The translations under genes were made by a program, and so were the position numbers. This document shows positions 7,817-16,300 of a stretch of 64,000 nt of DNA, one piece after another (position 1 is the first letter of the stretch; each line of letters begins with the position of its first letter). The notes under the pieces were generated by a model. That model did no database searches and was not told the origin of the DNA. It worked only from the letters and a program-made list of their open reading frames with translations. The stretch is from Novipirellula galeiformis (GTDB lineage: Bacteria; Planctomycetota; Planctomycetia; Pirellulales; Pirellulaceae): positions 327,194-391,193 of the forward strand of contig NZ_SJPT01000006.1 of NCBI RefSeq assembly GCF_007860095.1. Reading direction: 5' to 3'.

Positions 7817-8908
7817 ATGGTATCGATCTCCGAACCAACGTCTAAAAAAACGATCCCGTGGCTATTTTCGCCGCGAGTGGATTTGTTGACGTTCTTGGGG
7901 AGCGCCGTTATTGCGTTTGCACTCTTAGCGATTGGCATTCCCTTTGGTTGGTTGCATTCGGACACGCCTGAGTGGGCCTGGATCGCGACGATTTTACTGA
8001 TTGACGTGGCACATGTTTATTCCACTGGTTTTCGGGTTTACTTTGACCGTGCCGAACTGCGGCGACGTCCTTGGCTGTACGGGTTAACGCCGCTAATGGC
8101 GTTTGGAATCGGTTGGGCGGTATACAGTGAGAGCGTCACAGGATTTTGGCGAGCGTTGGCCTATTTGGCTGTGTTCCACTTTATTCGTCAGCAATACGGA
8201 TGGGTCGCCCTGTACCGCTCACGCGGCGGTGAAACGAGTCGATTGGGATGGTGGGTTGACGCCAGTGCGATCTATTTGGCGACGATCTATCCGCTGGTTT
8301 ATTGGCACACGCATTTACCGCGACAATTTTGGTGGTTTCGTGACGGCGACTTTGCGATGCTTTCGTTTGATGTTGCCATGCTGCTCGCACCCGTCTACTG
8401 GGCTTCATTGGTGGCCTATGGAGTGCGGGCAATTTACCGAGCGTATTGGAAAGGGGAGTATTGTCCAGGGAAGGACATCGTCGTATTCACCACCGCGCTG
8501 TGTTGGCATGTTGGAATCATCACGCTGAATTCCGATTATGCGTTCACGGTGACCAACGTGATTATCCATGGCGTGCCCTACATGGTGTTGGTGTATTGGT
8601 ACCGTTGGCGTGACGAAAACCAGCGCAGCGATCGTGAATCCCATGCCACGATCTCTCGTGTCGCAAAATTTCTCGGGATCGTGTGGGTATTGGCGTATCT
8701 CGAAGAGTTGCTTTGGGACAGCGGAATTTGGCGCGAGCGAGCGTGGCTTTTCGGCTCGGGGATTTTTAACCAACTGGGGCAAATCGATGGGCTCGAGACG
8801 ACGTTGGTGCCATTGTTAGCGGTTCCTCAAATCACGCATTACGTGTTAGATGGATTTATTTGGCGGCGGAGATCGAATCGACGCTTTTCCGCAATGGTGC
8901 GCTCGTGA
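7817..8908 (+). CDS. Polytopic membrane protein with conserved-looking histidines
   Basis: From the ATG at 7817, four bases after the upstream stop, the protein is 363 residues with about eight hydrophobic helices. An alternative start at 7775 would overlap the oxidoreductase gene. Histidines sit at the ends of or inside helices: DVAHVY, FHFIRQQYGW, YWHTHLP, CWHVGI, VIIHGVPY and ITHYVLDG. This resembles the layout of integral-membrane di-iron or carotenoid-cleaving (Brp/Blh-like) proteins, but I cannot place it in a family. It is the last gene of the cluster and closes it before a convergent peptidase gene. A membrane metalloenzyme acting on the same lipid or amine product is an inference. 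Confidence 0.7.
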   Translation: MVSISEPTSKKTIPWLFSPRVDLLTFLGSAVIAFALLAIGIPFGWLHSDTPEWAWIATILLIDVAHVYSTGFRVYFDRAELRRRPWLYGLTPLMAFGIGWAVYSESVTGFWRALAYLAVFHFIRQQYGWVALYRSRGGETSRLGWWVDASAIYLATIYPLVYWHTHLPRQFWWFRDGDFAMLSFDVAMLLAPVYWASLVAYGVRAIYRAYWKGEYCPGKDIVVFTTALCWHVGIITLNSDYAFTVTNVIIHGVPYMVLVYWYRWRDENQRSDRESHATISRVAKFLGIVWVLAYLEELLWDSGIWRERAWLFGSGIFNQLGQIDGLETTLVPLLAVPQITHYVLDGFIWRRRSNRRFSAMVRS

Positions 8909-8958
8909 CCACGAAGCGGTTGGTGTCTTGCGCCGTCAACGGTTCAACGCGTCGTGGG

Positions 8959-9615
8959 CTAGGGCTTGTCGAAGTGCTGGTAGTCCTGGCCGCGTTGCCA
9001 ATGGCCGCCCCAGCCCCAACCGAGCCGCAGAAACGCTTGCGTGACGGAGTTTTCGTCGGTCAGGGTGCCCGGGGTATGCGGCGAGTAAACCGCTCCAGCC
9101 GGTGAAACGGATTCGCCGCGAACGTAGGGATTCAACAGCGGATTTAAGTCGATTGCTCGGCCGCGGGCGTGGTTCGATAGCCGAGTGGTGCCCGCGATCA
9201 CGCGATAGTTGAAGGCCGAAGTGTTGTTGGCCTGCATTGAAAGCTCGTCGTCCCAGTTCCCCTCTTTACGGAACCTCGGGTGCGAAATCGGTATGACCGA
9301 CTGGATGGGAAACTTTTCCTGTAGCGCGACGGCGAACACCCGTTGGATGTCGTGCTCTAATTCGCTGTCGATTAGGACTTGGCCCTGATGAATTTTGTGG
9401 TCGAACGAGTAATAAAGGACCGTGACGAGTTTCTGGCGCTCTCGAATCTCCTCGGGGCAATCGACCGCCAATCCGTCAAACGCGTCGGCGACGCTCATCG
9501 CACTGTCGATGATCGGATCGTCGAGGGTTCCAGCTGGCTCCGCGGCGAGGGTCACAGACGCAGCCGAGCCAAACATCACTAGCATGACCAGATTTGGAAT
9601 CACAGAAAGGTTCAT
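8959..9615 (-). CDS. Secreted M15-type peptidase (D-Ala-D-Ala / L-Ala-D-Glu peptidase-like)
   Basis: From the ATG at 9615 (AGGAG about 12 bases upstream) the protein opens with a hydrophobic signal peptide ending in SVTLAAEP. The VanY/M15 zinc motif is seen as SNHARGRAIDLNP, giving the first His and the Asp ligand, and the last ligand as DYQHFDKP at the very C-terminus. IPISHPRFRKEGNW and the NTSAFNYR segment preceding the motif are typical of the M15 subgroup that cleaves peptidoglycan peptides. The gene ends 51 bp from the convergent membrane-protein gene. Function would be cell-wall peptide trimming in the periplasm, which fits the evidence that planctomycetes do have peptidoglycan. Confidence 0.8.
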   Translation of the reverse strand: MNLSVIPNLVMLVMFGSAASVTLAAEPAGTLDDPIIDSAMSVADAFDGLAVDCPEEIRERQKLVTVLYYSFDHKIHQGQVLIDSELEHDIQRVFAVALQEKFPIQSVIPISHPRFRKEGNWDDELSMQANNTSAFNYRVIAGTTRLSNHARGRAIDLNPLLNPYVRGESVSPAGAVYSPHTPGTLTDENSVTQAFLRLGWGWGGHWQRGQDYQHFDKP

Positions 9616-9830
9616 TGGATTTGTTATCTCCTGTGGGGATTCGATCTGTGCCATTACGCAATTGCGATCAGCCTGTGGCGTCGGGGAGCTTATCGCAATC
9701 GATCAAATTTCTCTCGGCGCGAGCGGATCGTGTGACGAATGGTGCGGCTCGGTAATTTTCACAATTGAATCGAACATCGATCAAATTTGGAGATGATTTT
9801 AAACGATTCTGCGATTCAGAAGGGACCGCA

Positions 9831-10640
9831 TTAACGATTGAGTTCGGGCAGAATGAAGGCATCGTCGGCGTAGCGAGCGATGAACTGCTCGATCGCGTCA
9901 GCCTGGCCTTGGATTGCATCGTCTGCGGCGTCTTGCACGCCCGCGTCAGCTCGATGACGGAATAGCCGCGGCACCTTGACACGCACCGTCATTTCGACGG
10001 TCAACTTGATTCGCGTCCCTCCTGCTACCGCCTCGGTTGTGCCCGCTTCAGCTTCGTTGGGCACTGCGTCCAGTGTCGTTTTGTAGTTCTCTAGTCGCCC
10101 TGCTGGGCCTTCCGAAACGGTGGTCACGTGAAATGAATCCTGTTGAATGTCAACATTTTGGCGAAGCACAAGCTCGCTTGCTTCGAGCGTCGGGTCATCC
10201 AATTGCACCGTCAATTGTTTCACGGCTGCGACATCGGTCTTAGAGACACCGCGAATGGCGTTCAGCAGTGGGCGATCATCGCCGGACGTATCAAGTGCAA
10301 CGTCTTGGATCCGTTCATCTAGCAACGTCATCCCGCTATGTTCGACGATTGCTGCGGTCGCATTTTTTCGCACCATGATCTGTCGGAATTTTGCAAAATC
10401 GCAATCGACAACAATGCTGCGATCCTGATACGCCGTAGCGCGATGTTCAACCGACCATCCTGACCAAGCAACCATTCCTCCAATGAAGATCAGAAGGGCA
10501 ATTCCCAAAACGAAAATAGTTGCCCTCGTGCTAAAAGCTGGCCTAGCCTCGACGCCAATCGCAGTGTTCACGCCAGGACGGATGGCAGGGATGTCGTTTG
10601 ATCCGAAGGGCTTGCGCAGCGGCGGTTGGGGATGATTCAT
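9831..10640 (-). CDS. Membrane-anchored protein of unknown function
   Basis: The 269-residue protein (ATG at 10640; an upstream ATG at 10661 adds seven residues) has a polar Pro-rich N-terminus, one transmembrane helix at about 45-63 (IFVLGIALLIFIGGMVAW) and a long exported part. The outer part shows alternating strands such as LTVQLDDP, VDIQQDSFHVTTV and IKLTVEMTVRVKVP, ending in a long amphipathic helix (QADAIEQFIARY). This layout could be a START/SRPBCC-like fold, but that is a guess. It is separated from both neighbours by more than 200 bp and is probably its own transcription unit. Confidence 0.6.
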   Translation of the reverse strand: MNHPQPPLRKPFGSNDIPAIRPGVNTAIGVEARPAFSTRATIFVLGIALLIFIGGMVAWSGWSVEHRATAYQDRSIVVDCDFAKFRQIMVRKNATAAIVEHSGMTLLDERIQDVALDTSGDDRPLLNAIRGVSKTDVAAVKQLTVQLDDPTLEASELVLRQNVDIQQDSFHVTTVSEGPAGRLENYKTTLDAVPNEAEAGTTEAVAGGTRIKLTVEMTVRVKVPRLFRHRADAGVQDAADDAIQGQADAIEQFIARYADDAFILPELNR

Positions 10641-10986
10641 GTTTTTATAGATGCAATGCAACCAAGTGGATTCGTTTCACGCCAGAAATTAATTTGGAAA
10701 AAGAGCCTTCATCGCCGATCGCGAAGAACGCTTAGCGATCGACTGCGTGCGAGCTTCAATGGTGCCGCGAAGCTAGAAACATTGAATCCAGGTTCAGCGA
10801 TTCTAGTATTGGCTTTTTCGCCGGTCAGCGCGGGCATTGTCGTTTGCGTCGATGTCCACCAATGGGATGATCGCAAGCAACCTGTGTTAACGCTGAGCTC
10901 GGCACTTGAGCTGGCATGTTCAATGCATTGAGCATTTTTGATGCCGATTCGCAGGGATCTTTGCCCGTCGCAATGACCCGTCGCAA
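10641..10986. other. Intergenic spacer
   Basis: This 346-base stretch lies downstream of the hybrid kinase gene and upstream of the anchored protein gene, both on the minus strand. Only a 7-bp inverted repeat (CGATCGC/GCGATCG around 10717-10743) was noticed, too weak to call a terminator. No gene is supported. Confidence 0.4.
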
Positions 10987-13287
10987 TTATTCCTGTCCTT
11001 GCTGGTTGCAAAACGTCTCGGAACGTGAAAGCCGTTGGAACAGTGCTTGCAGTTTCGCGATGTCGACCGGTTTGACCATGTGTTCGTCAAAGCCGCAGAC
11101 GTGAGCCTGTTGACGGTCTGACGATTGCCCGTAGCCAGTCATGGCGACGAGATAAATATGGGATGTCTCGGGACGTTCTCGCAATTTTCGAGCGAGATCG
11201 TAGCCCGTCATCCCGGGCATCGAAATGTCCGAAAAGATAATGTCGGGAATCGAATGGTTCAAACGGTCTAGGGCAACGCGGGCATCCTCGGCCACATCAA
11301 CCTCGTGACCTAGCTTGGACAAAAGGCGTGCCATGATGGTGCGTAACGCCTTCATGTCTTCGACAACCAGGACGCGAAACGAGCGTGGTGAGTTGACCGT
11401 TTCAGGATCGAGAGCGACCGGAACGGTTGGTTCGGTGGCGGTGGACAGCGGGATGCGGACGGTAAACTTGCTGCCTCGTCCGATCCCGTCACTTTGTGCG
11501 GTCACGGTTCCGTCATGGATTTCGACCAACGTCTTCACCAAGGTCAAGCCAATGCCTAGCCCCGCGCTTCCGCGATGTAGCGAGTCATCGACCTGTGCAA
11601 ACATTTGGAAAATATCATCCATCCGATCGGGTGCGATTCCGATCCCGTTGTCCCGCACCGAGATGGCCGCAAAACCTGGATCGGTGGCGGAGGGTTCGAT
11701 GGACAAAGTGAGGTCGACGTTACCGCCACAATCGCTGTAGCGGGATGCATTATTGAGCAAATTGGAAACCACCTGGGTCATGCGAGCGGGGTCGACGCGG
11801 ACAAAAACGTCGTCCGTGCCGAGATCGACGTGAAGGTGCTGCATCTTTTCCGAAATAAACGTGCTTGACGATTCAACGGCTGCCTTGATGACCTCTCGGA
11901 GTTCGACGACTTCCTTTTTGAGTTGAATTTTGCCGCGTTCGATTCGTGAGACGTCGAGCAAGTCCTCGATCAATCGGATCAGTTGTTCGACTTGCCTAGC
12001 CATCGTTTGACGCAGTTCTTCGGTTTCCGCATTTAACTTCGACATGCCCATCAACTGGATTGCGTTTTTGATCGGGGCTAGCGGGTTACGGAGTTCATGA
12101 GCGAGGGTTGCAAGAAACTCATTCTTGCGACGATCGGCTTCCGACAACCTGGCGGCAAGTTCCGCCATCTCGTCCTGGTCGTGTTTGCGTTCTGTTAAGT
12201 CTCGCATCACCTTGCTATAGCCAATCACGGTCTCATTGGCATCTTTGACAGCGCTAGTGATTCCCGAGGCCCAAAACCGTTCAGCTCCCTTTCGCATCAT
12301 CCAACGATCGTCACTAGCACTCCCCAACGCGGCGGCAGTTTCGAACTCGGCATTGGGGATTTGCATGGCGACGGCTTCGGGTGTAAAGAGGAGTTCCCGA
12401 ATGTCTTGGCCAAGAAACTCCTCTTCGCGGAAGCCCAACACGTTTAGCACTCCGCGATTCCATGTGGTCGCTCGGCAATCGGCATCCATGGCAAAAATGG
12501 CATAGTCCTCGATTTGCTCCAAGAACGTTCGCATGTATTGGTCCATGCGTGCATTCTCGGCTTCGAGTCGTCCAGCTCGGTCGAGAGTTTCTTGCAATCG
12601 ATCGCGTTCGCTTTCGAGTGCCCGCGCCGACGCTTCCGCACGTTGTCGATTGTGTTGCACCAAGTACAGTACGCCAACGACAAGGATTAATCCCGCCACC
12701 GTTGAAAGGAGTGCGGTCGCTAATGCAGTCCAGTAGGTCGTTGCCGCGGTCTGTTCGCGCGCCGCGATCACGCCATCCTCGATTCTCCGAAACTCAGCAA
12801 TGTGTTGATGGATGCTATCCATCGTCCGCTTGCCGATGTTGGTTGCCACGATCGTTTGCACTGTCTCGAATCCGCTCTCTCGACGTATCTCGATGCTGTC
12901 GGCTAGCTCTTTTAGCTTTTGGTCGATCAACTCCTGCAGCGGTGCAACCCTGGCCCGTTTGGTAGGAGCATCGGCTGTTGATAACTCCAATTGATTCATC
13001 AAACCGCCGATCTCAATGATCGCATTTTGATACGGTTCAAGGTAAACTTCCTGGCCGGTAATGACGAAGCCGCGTTGTCCGGTTTCGGCTGACTTCATCG
13101 TCGATTCGATCTGGTCAAGCGTGCTCAACAGTTCGTACGAACGCGCGACCAAATCGGTATGAGACCGCAACCGGCGCATGTTGTGAAAGGTGACAATGCC
13201 GGTGACCACCAACAACGCCACCGTTGCTGCGACCGCAAACGGTTCAGCCGGCCGATAGAGACGTCGAGTCGATTGATTTGCCTGCAC
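10987..13287 (-). CDS. Hybrid sensor histidine kinase with CHASE3, PAS and receiver domains
   Basis: The 766-residue protein has two membrane helices (about 15-35 and 185-205) that flank a periplasmic CHASE3 domain with the hallmark SAETGQRGFVITG. A coiled segment leads to a PAS domain (IEDYAIFAMDADCRATTW, WNRG, about 255-370). The dimerisation/phosphoacceptor domain shows FLATLAHELRNPLAPI, and the ATPase domain shows the N box (NLLNNASRYS), DNGIGI and AGLGIGL motifs. The C-terminal receiver has VLVVEDMKALR and the phosphoacceptor Asp in FSDISMPGMTG. It lies 61 bp after the 1870-residue kinase gene on the same strand, so both are probably cotranscribed. No separate output regulator is adjacent. 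Confidence 0.92.
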   Translation of the reverse strand: MQANQSTRRLYRPAEPFAVAATVALLVVTGIVTFHNMRRLRSHTDLVARSYELLSTLDQIESTMKSAETGQRGFVITGQEVYLEPYQNAIIEIGGLMNQLELSTADAPTKRARVAPLQELIDQKLKELADSIEIRRESGFETVQTIVATNIGKRTMDSIHQHIAEFRRIEDGVIAAREQTAATTYWTALATALLSTVAGLILVVGVLYLVQHNRQRAEASARALESERDRLQETLDRAGRLEAENARMDQYMRTFLEQIEDYAIFAMDADCRATTWNRGVLNVLGFREEEFLGQDIRELLFTPEAVAMQIPNAEFETAAALGSASDDRWMMRKGAERFWASGITSAVKDANETVIGYSKVMRDLTERKHDQDEMAELAARLSEADRRKNEFLATLAHELRNPLAPIKNAIQLMGMSKLNAETEELRQTMARQVEQLIRLIEDLLDVSRIERGKIQLKKEVVELREVIKAAVESSSTFISEKMQHLHVDLGTDDVFVRVDPARMTQVVSNLLNNASRYSDCGGNVDLTLSIEPSATDPGFAAISVRDNGIGIAPDRMDDIFQMFAQVDDSLHRGSAGLGIGLTLVKTLVEIHDGTVTAQSDGIGRGSKFTVRIPLSTATEPTVPVALDPETVNSPRSFRVLVVEDMKALRTIMARLLSKLGHEVDVAEDARVALDRLNHSIPDIIFSDISMPGMTGYDLARKLRERPETSHIYLVAMTGYGQSSDRQQAHVCGFDEHMVKPVDIAKLQALFQRLSRSETFCNQQGQE

Positions 13288-13348
13288 GGGGGTTATCCAG
13301 TCGATCTACTTCGAGACATGAGACGCGATCGAATAAGTGGGAGGACGT

Positions 13349-16300
13349 TCATGGGGGTGAACTGCGGTCAACGTAGCGACGCACTAGTTGCAACATCACG
13401 ATTTTGTTGATCGGTTTGCTAAGGTAGTCGTTACAGCCGCTTTGAATGCAGCGGGGCATATCCCCTTGCATCGCGTCGGCGGTGAGGGCGATGATCGGGC
13501 CAGCAAACCCGAGTCGACGCAGTTGTTCGGCGGTTTGATAGCCGTCGAGTCTTGGCATCTGCATGTCGAGCAGGATCAAGTCGTAGCATTTTCCTTGACC
13601 GATCTTGGCTTCGACCATTTCGATCGCGACTTCGCCGTCTTCGGCTTCGTCGACGGTTGCTCCCGCTTTGCGTAGCAACGATTTACTGAGGAAGCGGATG
13701 TCACGGCGATCATCGACGACCAAAATATTGCAATCGAGCGTGATCGGCGCGGTTTGCTCGTGGTCTTCGCTGGGGGGGGGCACCGTCAAGGACGGCTGAT
13801 TGAGAGCAATGCCACGGATGTCACCGGTAGCGATCGTGACAGAGAAAGTGCTGCCTTTGCCTTCGATACTGTGGGCGGTGATGTTGCCTCCGAGCATCTT
13901 GGCCAATCGCTGGCTTATCGCCAAACCGAGTCCAGTGCCACCGAAGTCTCGCGTCACGCTGGAGTCGCCCTGCATGAACGGCTTGAACAAACGCGTCTGT
14001 TGCTCCGGCTTCATCCCGATGCCAGTGTCGATGATATCGATACGCATCGCTTGCTGATCGGCAAGGTAGTGAACTCGTAAACGCACGCCACCGTGGTGCG
14101 TGAATTTAATTGCATTTCCGACCAGATTGACCAAGATTTGTTTGAGACGTTTGGGGTCCGAGACGACTTGGGCGGGAACTCCGCCAACGTATTCGACAGC
14201 CAGATCTAAGCCGTCCTCGGTTGCTCGGACCTCCATGATCGAACGAACGTCCTCAATCAATCGACACGGAGCAAACGGCTCGGAGGAGACTTCTAGTTTG
14301 CCCGCCTCGATTTTTGAGAGATCCAAAATATCGTTGATGATGTCGAGAAGAAAATCGCCGTTGCGACGGATCGTTCGGACATGCTCCAACGCTTCGGGGT
14401 GCGCGATCTGTTCCGCGATCAAATCGGTGTAACCTAGGATTGCGGTCATGGGGGTGCGAATCTCGTGACTCATGTTGGCTAGGAATTCACTCTTCGAATT
14501 ACTGGCCGCTTCAGCCTGAGCGCGAGCGACTTGCAACGATTCTTGCAGTTCGTGCTGCTCGGTAATGTCCCAGGTCAAGCCGAGCACGCGTTTTACTTCG
14601 CCTGCATCGCGATGCACAAGTTCGCCGACTGCCGCGATCCAGCGCGTCGATCCATCGGGACGAAGGATTCGAAACTCTTCATCGAGGCAGTCTTTTTCTT
14701 CGACGGTTCGAAACCAAGCTTCCGTCAAACGCGGAAGATCGTCGGGGTGCACCAACGCCATTAACGTTTGAGCGTCACACTGCGTTTCGGCGGGCAAGCC
14801 GAGTAGCTCGCACATCGATTCATCCCAAAACGCTCCTTCTTCGCTCCACTCCCAAACCGCCATGCCACCGGCACGCAGCGCCATCGTCAATCGCTCTTTG
14901 CCTTCGGCGAGTGCCAACTCATAATGTTTACGTTCGGTGACGTCACGAGTGATGCCGGTGACGAGAATTGCTTTGCCCATTGAGTTGCGCGAGATCAGCC
15001 CAAGGTTTTCGACCCAACTCGTCTTGCCATTGTCCGCACGGATGATTCGCCAATCGATTCGATAGGTCGATCCGGTCCCTTCGATAACGGCTTTGAGATA
15101 ATTCGCAGCTTCAACGCGATCCTCCGGGTGGATGACAAGCATGGTGGCGGCAAAGGAGTCGTCCGTGGGCGCGTCGTTCCTGCCGAAGATACTGCGGAGT
15201 TCGTCGGACCACGTGACTCGATCGCTCTCGGGGTTCCATTCCCAGGTGCCCAGCCGACCTGCTTGGAGGGATAGCTTCAGATGTTGCTCCCGTTTCTTTA
15301 ACTCATCCTCTGCGCGGCGAAGTTCGGTCACGTCGCTGCCGTTGGCGACGACGAACACGACCTCGCCCTCTTGGTTGCGCGCTGGGGTAAAGATAAAGTC
15401 GGTGATCCGCTCGCAGCCATCAGATAACCAAAATGGCAAGTCCTCACGATAGATTTCACCGGCGATCGCTTTTGCTAAGCCATGCTTCAGCTTTTCTTTG
15501 ACCATTGCATTGTCGCCCCACCAAGGGCAATCCCAGAAGGGGCGATTGGTGGCTTGCTCGATGGTCGCGCCGAGTTGGTTTAGTGCAATTTCATTGATGT
15601 CCGTCGAAGTGCCGTCGAGTTCGACGATGCCGGTGTAGTAATAACCATTGTCGAACAACACCTGTAATTTGCTTTCGGCCCGTTCATAATCGGCAAGCAA
15701 CGCGATCAATTTGGCTTGTTTGTCGGCCAATTGTTCGGCGTTTTGACGAACGAGGTCTTCGGCGGCCTTGCGATCGTTGACGTCCACCCCCGATGGGATC
15801 ACGTGAGTAATTTTGCCGTTGTTATCGCGGACGGGCACTAACATAAAGTCGATCGTGGTGCGTTGATCCTCACCGACACGGATAACCGCGTCATAGCGAA
15901 TCGTTTCGCCTTGAAGCGTGCGTGCGAAGGCGGACTTTAGTTGCGCGACCACATCGTCATCATAATTCCACCAGTAACATTCCCAGAACGGTTTTCCAAT
16001 CACATCGTCGCGACGGAGTGACGCCACACTCAGTGCCGGTTGGTTGGCTTCACGCAGCGTGCCATCGATATCGAGCACTCCAATGAAAGCGACGGTGTTG
16101 TCGATCACGCGGCGAAGATGGGTTTCTCGGTCGGCCAACGCCGTTTCCGCTCGCGCTCGTTCGATCCGAACACAGAGGCGGTTGACAATCTCTTGCAACA
16201 AATGCAATTCATCCGCACGCCATTGATAGGCGTGGGGTTTTGTCGCTGAGACGACAAAGCGGATGCGTTGTTTGGTGACATAGGCCGAATTGCAAAATGC

